NCBI GenBank assembly: GCA_964551435.1
Contig: CAZKBS010000002.1
Coordinates: 186,001-250,000 of the forward strand
Length of the DNA: 64,000 nt
Direction of reading: 5' to 3'
Source: UBA2020 sp964551435
GTDB lineage: Bacteria > Pseudomonadota > Alphaproteobacteria > Micavibrionales > UBA2020
Part shown: positions 7,988 to 17,300 of the stretch, one piece after another
Numbering within the stretch: the first letter of the stretch is position 1
How the letters are laid out: the number at the start of each line of letters is the position of its first letter
Notes under the pieces: generated by a model
What the model was told of the DNA's origin: nothing
The model's database searches: none
The model's input: only the letters and a program-made list of their open reading frames with translations
Program-made: the position numbers and the translations under genes

Positions 7988-10368
7988 TGCGGGCGGCGAC
8001 GAAGCCCTTGCGGGCCGTCGCCGTATCGCTGGCGCTTGCCGCGTCGCCGTTGTCCGCCGCCGCGCAAGAATCCGCGCCAAGCTGGCAGAAGGACAATCCG
8101 ATATTCCGGCAGGGCGGCGAGCCGCGCGGGCTGGTGCTGCCGCCCGCGCAGCAGCGTGTCTTTGACCGCGATGCAGCGTTGCTGGCCGATATCCGCGTGG
8201 AGCTTGCGCAGGGCGAGTATCGCCGCAAGGCAGGCGAGATTGATGCAGCGGCATGGCGCAGCCGCGCTGGCGAACTTCAAGCGGCAGAAGCCGCCCTGCG
8301 CCGCAAATGGCAGGGCATCGGCACCGGCCAAGACCTCATGCTGAGCAGCGCCGCCGACAGCATCGCCCGCGAACGCATGGCGGCGCTCAGAGCGCGATAC
8401 GACCCGCCCAAAGAACCGACCCCTTGGAACTACGTGACCGAGCTTGCGGGGATTGGCAAGGACATGGCCGTGGGCCTGTTCCGAGACAGCATCGGCTTTC
8501 TCGGCAGTCTGTTTTCCAGCCTGTTCGGCCCGCTGGCCGTGCTGGTGGGCGTCGTCGGGCTAATTTGGCTGGCGAAGGACAAGCGGCGTAAACCGAAGCC
8601 AAGACCCGTCCTGTCCGACAACTACGGCTCCGCCCGCTATGCGGAGGTGCGGAGCAGCCTTGCCGACCCCTACGACGGCCATCGGGGCGTGTTTTTCGGC
8701 AAAAGCAGCGCGCCGGAGCTTTCAGCCATCCCCATCGAGCAGCAGGCGGGCGCGCCCGTGCTCTCGAGGCCGGAACACCATACGCTGATTGTCGCGCGCA
8801 CCCGCACGGGCAAGGGCACCCGCGTTATCGTGCCGACGCTCCTGCGCTATGGCGGCTCGGCGATTGTGATCGACCCCAAGGGCGAGAACGCCGCCATCAC
8901 GGCGCGCATCCGGCGCGGCACCCTCAATAGCGACGTCCACATCATCAACCCGTGGGGCGAACTGGCGGAGACGTTCAAAGCGCGCGGCCTCGTCCCCGCG
9001 ACCTTCAATCCGCTGGATATGCTGGTGCGCGACGACCCCAACGCCGTCGCCGTCGCGCAGGCGCTTGCTGCGGCGGTCTGTCCGACGACCCCCAGCGACA
9101 AAGACCGCTATTGGCAGGGCAGCGCCGCCAATGTGCTGACCGCCGTGCTCTTGTGGATCACCGACCAGCCGGGCGAGCAAAAGACGCTCGCCCGCGCGCG
9201 GGAGATTGTGAGCCTCAGCCGGAGGGATTTCACGGAGAGGTTTCTGGTGCCAATGGCGGCCAGCAGCGCCTTCGGCGGGGCGATACGGGAGATGGTCAGC
9301 CCGTATCTGGATTTGGCGCAGGAGACTTACAGCGGCATCATGTCCAATCTGTCGGAGGCGACCAAGTTCCTGTCCGACCCGCAAGTGAAGGCCGCCACCG
9401 CCCAATCATCCTTCGACATGGCCGACCTCATCCGCGAGGCGGTGACGGTCTATCTGGTGATACCGCCCGACAGGATTGATACGCAGCGCACATGGCTCCG
9501 GCTCATGACCACGGCGGCCATGCATACGTTCAAGCGGCATCCGCTGGGCGGGCGTCCGCTGCATCGCTGCATGATATTGATGGACGAGTTTCCGGCCTTG
9601 GGCCGCATCGAGGATTTACCCCGCGATATCGCCACCATGTCGGGCTACGGCATCGACTTCACCCTCATCGTGCAGGGCCTCGACCAGCTCAAAGACCTTT
9701 ACGGCGCGGCGGCGGGCACCATCCTCTCGAACTGCGCCTACAAATGGTTTTGCAACGTCAACGACCTTGAGAGCGCGAACTACCTCTCCGAAACCTTGGG
9801 CAAAGTGACCGTGCAAACGGTCGGCCACGGCGAGGGCCAGAACTTCGGCCCCGGCGGCGGTGGGCATAGCGAAAACCTCAACTACGGAGAAACAGGCCGC
9901 CCGCTGCTCATGCCCGACGAGGTGCTGGCTTTGGGCCGGGACGTGGCGATCGTCCTCAATCCCGCCGACCGCCCGCACTATGTCCGGCCCGTCGATTACT
10001 GGCGGCTGCCCGACGCCTTCGCGTCGCTCGCCGCCTCCTATCCGCATCTCTATTGGGAACCGCCGCTCGCCTATGACGACAACCCGTATTTTGTGCGCGG
10101 CAACAAGGACGGCGGCCAGCAGGGCAGCCAGTCCGGCGGCGCGCGTCAGCGCGCCGCAAAACCCAACGGCAAAATGACGCGCGCGGAAGCGCTCGACCTC
10201 CTCGGCCTTGCGGAAGGCGCAACCGCCGCCGAGGTGCGGGGCGCATGGAAGCGGCTGATGCAGAAGGTGCACCCCGACACTGGCGGCTCCGCCCGTTTCG
10301 CGCAGATGCTCAACGAGGCCCGCGACGTGCTCGCCACGGGCGGCGGCGACGAGGGCCGCGCGGGATGA
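7987..10368 (+). CDS. traG: VirD4/TraG-type coupling protein with C-terminal J-domain
   Basis: This 793-residue type IV coupling protein would bring the relaxase-DNA complex to a conjugation channel. Residues 1-27 resemble a signal peptide (ending SAAAQE). A membrane segment lies near residues 165-195 (FLGSLFSSLFGPLAVLVGVV). Walker A is ARTRTGKGT (about residue 270) and Walker B is MILMDEFPAL (about residue 530). The last 60 residues, AEALDLLGLAEGATAAEV to the KVHPDTGGS motif, form a DnaJ-like J-domain with an intact HPD tripeptide, unusual on a coupling protein. The start at 7987 follows the upstream stop by overlap (TGATG); the reading frame extends further back but in another gene's coding region. 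No VirB-type genes are in the window. Confidence 0.93.
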   Translation: MRAATKPLRAVAVSLALAASPLSAAAQESAPSWQKDNPIFRQGGEPRGLVLPPAQQRVFDRDAALLADIRVELAQGEYRRKAGEIDAAAWRSRAGELQAAEAALRRKWQGIGTGQDLMLSSAADSIARERMAALRARYDPPKEPTPWNYVTELAGIGKDMAVGLFRDSIGFLGSLFSSLFGPLAVLVGVVGLIWLAKDKRRKPKPRPVLSDNYGSARYAEVRSSLADPYDGHRGVFFGKSSAPELSAIPIEQQAGAPVLSRPEHHTLIVARTRTGKGTRVIVPTLLRYGGSAIVIDPKGENAAITARIRRGTLNSDVHIINPWGELAETFKARGLVPATFNPLDMLVRDDPNAVAVAQALAAAVCPTTPSDKDRYWQGSAANVLTAVLLWITDQPGEQKTLARAREIVSLSRRDFTERFLVPMAASSAFGGAIREMVSPYLDLAQETYSGIMSNLSEATKFLSDPQVKAATAQSSFDMADLIREAVTVYLVIPPDRIDTQRTWLRLMTTAAMHTFKRHPLGGRPLHRCMILMDEFPALGRIEDLPRDIATMSGYGIDFTLIVQGLDQLKDLYGAAAGTILSNCAYKWFCNVNDLESANYLSETLGKVTVQTVGHGEGQNFGPGGGGHSENLNYGETGRPLLMPDEVLALGRDVAIVLNPADRPHYVRPVDYWRLPDAFASLAASYPHLYWEPPLAYDDNPYFVRGNKDGGQQGSQSGGARQRAAKPNGKMTRAEALDLLGLAEGATAAEVRGAWKRLMQKVHPDTGGSARFAQMLNEARDVLATGGGDEGRAG

Positions 10369-10397
10369 AAGGCTCGCTGCATCGTCCGTCTTCGTGC

Positions 10398-10405
10398 TAT
10401 CCTGC
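10398..10405 (+). other. IncP-like nic core, first candidate (TATCCTGC)
   Basis: TATCCTGC equals the core of the IncP-family relaxase cleavage site (TATCCTG cut before C). It lies in the traG-mobC intergenic region, 546 bases before mobC, and the bases before it repeat at 10504 (GTGCTATCCT, there followed by AAG). Eight bases alone are weak evidence, but the position is what an oriT would have. Confidence 0.35.
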
Positions 10406-10430
10406 GGCTCATCCCGCGCTGAGCGAGTCG

Positions 10431-10444
10431 CATACGGTTGTATG
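10431..10444. promoter_or_regulatory. CATAC-N4-GTATG palindrome, copy 3
   Basis: CATAC-GGTT-GTATG flanked by G and C, as in copy 2. It lies downstream of traG and upstream of the hairpin array and mobC, so it could control the mobC-relaxase transcript. Confidence 0.45.
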
Positions 10445-10568
10445 CAGACGGCGATACCCGCCCTTGCCGCAAGCGCTCGCTACCCCACACCCCAGCACGT
10501 CCCGTGCTATCCTAAGTTATGGCTTAGGAGAGTGTGCAAGCCATGTGCGGACTGACCGTCCGCACCCC

Positions 10569-10935
10569 GCGCCTGAAGGCGCTGGCTTGGCAAGGAAGGC
10601 GCTTCGCCCTCCCGTTGCATCCCTCCCGAGCAAGGGGTTTCACACCCCTGCACCCGTGCGGGGAGCCTTCGTGCTCCCTGCGACCCATGACCCGGGCTTT
10701 GCCCTCGGCACCCACCAAAGGAGCTATCGCGCTCCCTTGGAACCCATCGACCAAGGCGCTTCGCCCTTGGAGCCAGACAAGGGGTTATCGCACCCCTCGA
10801 CCACTCGCCGGAGACTTCCGCGTCCCGGCACCCACGGCCAGAGCTTGCGCGCTCTGGACGACGCGCAGGCGGCTTTCATGCCCCTGCCCCCTGACGGAGG
10901 GGGATACCCCCTCGACCCCGCCGGATACGTCCGGC
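10569..10935 (+). repeat. Tandem array of about 13 hairpins with variable stems and similar loops
   Basis: Consecutive inverted repeats occur about every 27-32 bases. Examples of arm/loop/arm: AGGGGT/TTCAC/ACCCCT (10633-10649), GGGAGC/CTTCGT/GCTCCC (10661-10678), GGAGC/TATCGC/GCTCC (10720-10735), GGGGT/TATCGC/ACCCC (10781-10796), GAC/TTCCGC/GTC with outer GCCGG/CCGGC (10807-10829), CCAGAGC/TTGCGC/GCTCTGG (10838-10857), GAGGGGG/ATA/CCCCCTC (10897-10913), GCCGGA/TACG/TCCGGC (10920-10935). Stem sequences differ but remain complementary; loops approximate T-W-T-C-G-C and many spacers contain ACCC. I do not recognise it as a known element. Confidence 0.75.
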
Positions 10936-10950
10936 AGAAAGGAGATGCGC

Positions 10951-11466
10951 TTGAGCGATAGCGGCTCAGAGCACAGCCCTTCCGGGCGGCGCAAGTCGGA
11001 ACGGCGGCAACGCACCGCCACCATCTATGCCCGCGTCACGCCCGACGAAAAGTCGGCGTTTCTCGCCCGCGCCGACAGGGCGGGTATGGCCGCCGCTGCC
11101 TTCGCCCGCGCGGCGCTCATCGGCGAAGCCGGTCCCCGCGCGCAGCGGCGCATTCCTGCCGACAGCGCTGCACTGCGTCAAATCCTCGGCCACCTTGGCA
11201 AGACCGGCAGCAATCTGAACCAGATTGCCCGCTACCTGCATACAGGCGGCGCGCCGGAAACCGTCCTGCCGGACCTGCGCGAAGCGCTGGCCGACTTCGC
11301 GCACATCCGCAGCCTCATCTATGACGCGCTCGGCAAGGAGCCGGATAGCGCCCCAGCGGCGGCATCCGCACCGGCTCCAATCCCGGCAACGGCACCGGCA
11401 CCGGCAGCGCCGGAAGCCATCCCGCCTGCGGGATTGTCCAAGTTCATCCCGCCGCCCGAACCGTGA
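10951..11466 (+). CDS. mobC: MobC-like relaxosome accessory protein
   Basis: A 171-residue protein. The TTG at 10951 is preferred as start because GGAG ends six bases upstream; the ATG at 10945 abuts the ribosome site directly. Residues about 20-55 (RTATIYARVTPDEKSAF onward) resemble a ribbon-helix-helix DNA-binding fold, and LGKTGSNLNQIARYLH is the characteristic MobC motif. The C-terminal third is a low-complexity Ala/Pro tail. MobC proteins help melt oriT and load the relaxase. It is followed after nine bases by the relaxase gene and preceded by the hairpin array, a natural DNA target. Confidence 0.88.
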   Translation: MSDSGSEHSPSGRRKSERRQRTATIYARVTPDEKSAFLARADRAGMAAAAFARAALIGEAGPRAQRRIPADSAALRQILGHLGKTGSNLNQIARYLHTGGAPETVLPDLREALADFAHIRSLIYDALGKEPDSAPAAASAPAPIPATAPAPAAPEAIPPAGLSKFIPPPEP

Positions 11467-11475
11467 GGCGGCTGC

Positions 11476-12960
11476 ATGATTATCAAAGGAGGCTCACGCG
11501 CAGGACCCCGCCAGCTTGCCGCCCACCTTCAGCGCACCGACACCAACGAGCGCATGGAGGTGCTGGAGCTACACTCCGGCCTCGATGACCTGGCCGCGAC
11601 CTTCCGCGACTGGCAGACCCTCTCGGAGGGCACGCGCGGCAAGAAGGGCCTTTATCACGTCAATATCGACCCCGACGCCCGCTATGACATGACGCCCCAG
11701 CAATGGGCGCGTGCCGTGGAGGTTTTGGAACAAGAACTCGGGCTGGACGGCCAGCCCCGCGCCGTCGTCCTGCACGAAAAGAAAGGCCGCCAGCACATCC
11801 ATATCGTCTGGGCGCGCACCGACCTGGAAACCATGACCATGCGCTCGGATAGCAACAACTATCTCGCCCATGAGCGCGCCAGCTTCAAGCTGGAACGCGA
11901 GTTCGGTCATGAGCATGTGCCGGGCAAACACGCGAAACGCGACCGCGCCAAGCAGCCGGAGTTCCCGCGCGCGGAGGTCAGCCATGCGGAACACCAGCAG
12001 GCCGAACGCAGCGGCCTTTCCACCCAAGAGCGGCGCGCGCAGCTTGCCGCGCTCAAATCATCCTGCGACAGCGGCATGGCGTTCAAGGCCGCCGTGGAAG
12101 AAGCGGGCTATGTGCTGGCGCGGGGCGACAGCAAGGACTTCGTGCTCGTCGGGCCGGAGGGCAGCGTTTACAGCCTGAGCCGCGAACTCAAAATGAAGGC
12201 CGCCGAAGCGCGGGCCTTCATGGCGGATGTTGAGCGCGATACTCTCCCGACCGCCAGCGACGCCAAAGCCCAGCAGCGCGACCGGCAACAGCAGGCCGAG
12301 CCGCCTACATTCGAGATGCAACGCCCGCCCGTCGAAGATCTCGCGCCCGCGACGAAGGCGCAGGGCGAGATACCGGACGCGCAGGAGCAGGATTCCGGCG
12401 CACCGGACCTTGCGCCCGCCGTTGCGGCGGCATTGGCCGCGCGCGAACAGGCCGAGGCCGAGAAACTGGCAAAGTGGCATCATGCTGAATTACGCCAGCT
12501 ACGGCATGTGCTCGCTCTTGAAGCGCGCGAAAAGATAGACGGCCTGCGCCGCCAGCAGCAGGCCGAGCGCGAGCGCTTCATCCGCGATGGAAAATTGTCC
12601 GGCATCGAGGGATATATCGAAGCCCTGCAAAACCGCCTCAATCCGGGGCGCGGCGCGGAGAAGCGCCTTGAGCGCGACACCGCATGGAAACACCTGCACG
12701 AGCGGCAGGCCATCGAACGCGCCGACCTCCGCACAATGCTCCGGCAGGACAGAGCCGAGCACATCGCAGAACTGAAAGAACGCCACGACCAACAGCGGCG
12801 CGACCAGCAGGCGGGCTTTGCGCGGGACCGTGTCCGATATGCGGAAGATTCAGCCCGCGCGGCGCGCTTGCTCGCGCAGGTAGAACAAGACCGCCGCGAG
12901 GCAGAGCGGCAACGACAGGAGGGGCGCGCGGCGGAACCGCCGCCAAGGCCAGCAAAGTAA
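11476..12960 (+). CDS. MOBP-type relaxase (MobA/VirD2-like nuclease)
   Basis: A 494-residue relaxase that would nick oriT and lead the strand into the recipient. The N-terminus MIIKGGSRAGPRQLAAHL is typical of relaxase/mobilisation nucleases; the metal-binding histidine motif is HIHIVWART (about residues 110-118). A candidate catalytic tyrosine is Y58 in GLYHVNIDPD or a neighbour; I cannot decide which. After about residue 280 the protein is charged and coiled-coil-like (many E, R, Q and A). The frame stops at 12960, but a protein-like continuation follows in another frame, so the native protein may be longer. It is in an operon with mobC. Confidence 0.9.
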   Translation: MIIKGGSRAGPRQLAAHLQRTDTNERMEVLELHSGLDDLAATFRDWQTLSEGTRGKKGLYHVNIDPDARYDMTPQQWARAVEVLEQELGLDGQPRAVVLHEKKGRQHIHIVWARTDLETMTMRSDSNNYLAHERASFKLEREFGHEHVPGKHAKRDRAKQPEFPRAEVSHAEHQQAERSGLSTQERRAQLAALKSSCDSGMAFKAAVEEAGYVLARGDSKDFVLVGPEGSVYSLSRELKMKAAEARAFMADVERDTLPTASDAKAQQRDRQQQAEPPTFEMQRPPVEDLAPATKAQGEIPDAQEQDSGAPDLAPAVAAALAAREQAEAEKLAKWHHAELRQLRHVLALEAREKIDGLRRQQQAERERFIRDGKLSGIEGYIEALQNRLNPGRGAEKRLERDTAWKHLHERQAIERADLRTMLRQDRAEHIAELKERHDQQRRDQQAGFARDRVRYAEDSARAARLLAQVEQDRREAERQRQEGRAAEPPPRPAK

Positions 12961-13472
12961 GCGGCTCGCGATTCCTGCAACCAGAACCGGGCCGCAAGAA
13001 AAAGAAGAAAAAGGTTGCCACAGGTCAGCAGGGCGAAGCCGCCGCCGAAGGACTGTTCGGCTGGCTTCCTGATATGGCGGCGATATCCGCCGCCGTGTCG
13101 CGCTTCCTGCATCTGGACGCGATGCAATCATCGGAACCGGCAGATACAAGCGCGACCGCGAAAGACAGTGAAGGGTTTGAAGACCCGCCAGAGCTTGTGC
13201 CCACGTTCATGCCGACGGTGCGGCGCGCGCTCTCGCGCTTCATGAATCCGACCAAGAAACGCAGCGTGAAAAACCGACGTGCGCGCGGCCTTCGCGCACT
13301 TCTCGCCCGCACGGGATTTAGGTCGAAGTTTCTTGCAGCGCCCACACTACCGCCAGCGCCAAAACCACTACCGCCAGCACCGCCGAAGCCTACATCGCCC
13401 CCAAGCGCATCACCATCATCACCAAAGCCGGCTTCGTTGCGTGGAAAATTCAACAAGCCAATAGGGCCTTAG
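12924..13472 (+). pseudogene. Probable frameshifted C-terminal part of the relaxase
   Basis: In a different frame from the relaxase, the translation continues protein-like through GTAAKASKVSGSRFLQPEPG, a lysine run, and GLFGWLPDMAAISAAVSRFL up to a Pro-rich end at 13472. There is no convincing start codon with a ribosome site near its beginning. The G-run at 12917-12923 (GGAGGGG) is a plausible slip position: a one-base change there would fuse this segment to the relaxase and give about 670 residues. Whether this is a mutation, a sequencing error or programmed frameshifting cannot be told. A further frame change near 13,330 gives EAYIAPKRITIITKAGF, also protein-like, suggesting degraded coding sequence. 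Confidence 0.45.
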
Positions 13473-13621
13473 AAAACAGAAATTTCCTTCGAGTGACGTG
13501 ATTTATAGAAAACCAATTTCTTCTTGCGATTTCGAAGATAAAATGAAAGTATAATCGATATATATTAGTTATATAAATTGTCTCTATAATAATAAAACAA
13601 TCTAAATTTGGATATCGTGAT

Positions 13622-14296
13622 ATGACTGATAAATTACTAAACGAAAAAGCGGCAATTCCGTCACTGATAGATCTCCCCGTATATCGAGATACCTACTGCG
13701 ATCAGAAAATGACCGATGATCTCTTGCGTCATCTATGGGAGGCGCGAGCCGATTTAATATCTGAGGCCGCGATACTTGAAGTCAAACCAGATGCATACCG
13801 CATACACGCCGATTACCAATACAAGGATGTGTTAGATAAAATAATCACCTACCTGAGAAAGGCACTTCCCGAAGAACTGGAAGCACCTCCATCGCGCTTA
13901 GGTATGCTCGACCTGCTTTACGAATTTAGCCGCCGCCTACGCAGTTCGACAGGCCAAGAGCAGCTAATCCTACTTGGTCAAGCGCTCGCTCCGTCTCCAG
14001 AGGGGCCATACCCCGCCCTACCAAACACTCCGGTGTGGCCGGGTAGAAGATTTACTCAGGAAACAGCCGACGCCGTATTGCAAGAGGCATATCGATTGAA
14101 TCCTGCCGCGTTCTATGAATGCGCAGAGCAGATGAGACGCTCGATTAGAAGCTATGAGATTGATGATGAGATTGAAGCGTTGATTGCGAAAACAGTAAAT
14201 ATACTTGGGTTGGACATTAATATTGTCAATCAGATTTATGGTGAAGCAATTCACCGTCTGTTCGAAATTTGTGAAATGAAAATTAAAACAAAATAG
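13622..14296 (+). CDS. Unknown protein, AT-rich; possible immunity partner of the RTX protein
   Basis: A 224-residue, acidic, probably all-helical protein (MTDKLLNEKAAIPSLIDLPV...) with no recognisable motif, signal peptide or membrane span. Its DNA and the 150 bases before it are clearly richer in A+T than the surrounding island, a mark of separate acquisition. It ends nine bases before the RTX gene on the same strand, so both are probably one transcript. In toxin loci the small cytosolic neighbour is often an immunity protein; here that is inference from arrangement alone. Alternatives are a chaperone for the exported protein or an unrelated passenger. Confidence 0.7.
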   Translation: MTDKLLNEKAAIPSLIDLPVYRDTYCDQKMTDDLLRHLWEARADLISEAAILEVKPDAYRIHADYQYKDVLDKIITYLRKALPEELEAPPSRLGMLDLLYEFSRRLRSSTGQEQLILLGQALAPSPEGPYPALPNTPVWPGRRFTQETADAVLQEAYRLNPAAFYECAEQMRRSIRSYEIDDEIEALIAKTVNILGLDINIVNQIYGEAIHRLFEICEMKIKTK

Positions 14297-14305
14297 CGGG
14301 TAGCG

Positions 14306-17300
14306 ATGACAAAGCCAGTTTTATTCCTAGATACTGATTTCATTGGAAACATTTTCGGACAGAACTCCGGCGACGCATCGCGCTTGAATCGCGTACTGGA
14401 TGCGCTTTCTGAAAATTACGACGTGCGTATCACCGACCGCGTGTGGCGAGAGTCAATAACGGAAAACATTAATCCAGCAACAGGAGAAAGGTATCTAAAG
14501 GATACCACGCTGGAGAATTGGCTAAACAACAAGGGAATAAATGAAACCGTCACAGGCATTCCCGCTGGCAGCAATGCTGGAGAGCAGTCAATCATTCATG
14601 CATTAAATAATCCCGGTTCTGACCCGGTTCTGTCCGACCCAAATGTTCCTAAGTATATTGCCTCCAATGATGGCTATTTCAACCAAGGTGCCGCTGGCGG
14701 AGATTTTGCCGATAACCGCGTAAAATCCTTTGACCTTGTAGATCGCCTAGCTGTCGATGGGCACGTGAGCATCGAGGATTATAAGGGCCTCTCGACGGAG
14801 GGGAGTCCAGATGCCAACTGGCGTCCTTACCAGAATGTCACCGCCGATGCCGTTCAGGCCAAGTATCCTGATATGTCGGCCACCTATGACCCGGTGAACG
14901 GAGCCTATGTGCTCGATAGGGGCGGCCAGACGCTGTCCTTGCCCGAGGGCGCAGTGCATGACGGCATCCATGCCAACTCGACAGGAGTTCTTTTCGACGG
15001 GCAGGCGCGCGCGCTCCACAACCTCGGTAAATACGCGGGCGCGCTCGACAAAGCGGGATGGATTGGCGACGTACTCGGTACCGCGTGGGCGATTGCCGAG
15101 GCTCAGGCTGCCTACAGCAACGGCGACAATCACTCAGCGGGTTCGATACTCGCAGGGCATACAGGCGGCCTTCTTGGCGGTTTAGGGCTCGGTACTATCA
15201 GCGCGGCGGGTGTCACTGCCCTGCTGGCCGTTCCCGGCGTGAACATCGGTGTCGCTGCAGGCATGCTCCTCGTCGGTGCGGCTGGCCTTGCGGGCGGCTA
15301 TCTTGGTGGCTCTGCTGGCGAGAGTATGTTCAAAGATTTGTACGAGGAAATCTCCGGCCTCGGCATCGTCGGATTCAGCCAACAGCTTTACGATGACTAC
15401 AAATGGGGCCTCTCGAACCCGTCCGAGGTTTTCAACATCGGCAACCTGATGGAGCTTGTCCAAAGCACCTTTGGCACTGCGATAACCACAGGCTCGCCTC
15501 TTGTACTGGATATCGCCGGAACAGGTATCAACCTCACCAGCGTCAACACATCACCCGTCTATTGGGACATTGACGTTGACGGCATGCGCGAAGCATCGGG
15601 CTGGATAGGTGCAGGTAGCGGCCTTCTTGCCATCGACCTCGACAGCAACGGCAAGATTGACGACCATTCGGAGCTTTTTGGAGACCAAAACGGCAGCGCC
15701 GCGAACGGCTTTCAGGCCCTTGCCGCGTACGACAGCAACAGCGACGGGGTTATTGACGCTAACGACGACCAGTTCGCGGACCTGCTGATATGGATGGATG
15801 CCAATGGTGACGGCCTGACGGACGCTGGGGAGCTTTTTACGCTCACGAGTCTAGACATAACCAGCATCAATCTGAACTACTCGTCGGTGAACTACACCCT
15901 GAACGACAACGTGATCCGCCAGCAAAGCACATTCACGATGAACGGCCAGACGCACGATATTGTGGATGCGTGGTTTACCTACGACAACACGAACACGTCT
16001 TACGCGGGCGAATATGACCTTGATGTAAGAGCGCTCATTCTCCCCGCACAGCGAGGCTATGGCGAGATGGCGGACCTGCACATCGCCATGAGCCAGAACG
16101 AAGATCTGCTCGATATGGTGGCCACGCTGGCGACTAAATCCGCCGCCGAGCTATTCGCGTCCAACTTCGATGTTCGGGCTGCACTGACCGATATCATGTA
16201 CGAATGGGCTGGCGTCACGGATATGGACCCCACAAGCCGAGGCACGGCGCTCGACGCGCGCATGATCGCCTTCCTTGAGAAGCTGAATGGCGACTTATTC
16301 TTGAACGATCCGAACTCGGTTGTCGCCGGGTTTGCCGTCGCCCCCATGCGCGAAGCATGGAACGCGGCATTCAGCATGGTCGCCACCCATTTCCTTGCAC
16401 AGTCAGGCATGAAAGACCTTCTCGGCAATCCCTCTTACGACCTCAGAGCCGATAACCTCTCCGGCGGCTACTTCGGCGAGGATTTGGCGCTTCGTTTCAC
16501 GACACCCTTTGCTTCGGGATATTGGATCGCCAACGATTCCGGTTTTAACGATGTGTATGTGTTCCGCGCAGGCGATGCGCCGCACAGCAATGGTCTCAAT
16601 ATCCACGAAACCGTCAACACGACCACGGATGCCGTTTTCCTTGGTGGCATAGACCCCGCCAATGTCAGGCTCTGGACGGACAACTACGGCGGGCTGGTTA
16701 TCCGCTACACGAACGATGATTCCTTCACCATCAGCGCCGCCTTCGATAGCACAGGTGCATCGCGCGTGGGTGAGTACATCGAATACATCATGTTCGATGA
16801 CGGCACGACGTGGGATTTGCGCGAAGGGCTTTATTTGTGGAACGTCGATAGTCGCAACGCGGGCCTGTATGGCAGCGCCTATGGAGACCTCATCAAGGGC
16901 GGCACGGGCGCTGAGCAGCTTTGGGGCTATGCTGGAAACGACACGCTCATCGGCAACGGCGGAGACGACTATCTGTACGGCGGTGCGGGTGACGACACCT
17001 ATGTTTTCAAGGCAGGAGACGGCCTTGATACAATCTATGAATCCGCAAGCGCAGGCACGGACACCATACGCCTTGAAGGCGTATCTTCGGGCGACGTCTA
17101 TATGTGGCATACCGTGCTCTACGGCTCGTCCCAGCTTGTCATCCAGTACGGCGCATCAGACAAAATCACGGTTGCCAACGGTGGATACAGCAGTGCGGGC
17201 GCGACTGTCGGGCATGTCGAGCAAATCGTTTTCGACGACACCACAGTCTGGGATTTGACCGGAGGGCTGCACATGCGCCTGCCGAACGTCGGTACGGGAG

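Larger units (their letters stand above)
10369..10950 (+). other. Structured non-coding region between traG and mobC
   Basis: This 580-base stretch has long open frames but no protein-like sequence. It holds two direct copies of GTGCTATCCT (10395 and 10504), the third CATAC palindrome (10431), a CCTAAG-TTATGG-CTTAGG hairpin (10511-10528), and the hairpin array described separately. Its place between the coupling protein and relaxosome genes is where an oriT is often found. It ends in the MobC ribosome site GAAAGGAG (10937-10944). Confidence 0.6.

Noticed and set aside
7970..10368. Complete conjugation system
   Set aside because: Only coupling protein, MobC and relaxase are present; no VirB-type channel genes are in the window, so the island is at most mobilisable from what can be seen.
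10569..10935. CRISPR array
   Set aside because: The repeats are not identical, each unit is self-complementary, the period varies, and no cas genes are near.
10245..10961. Long open frames across the hairpin array (also 10534-10944 in the mobC frame)
   Set aside because: The translations are Pro/Arg/Thr-rich with no family likeness; stems covary without respect to frame, and a good ribosome site appears only at 10941 before mobC.
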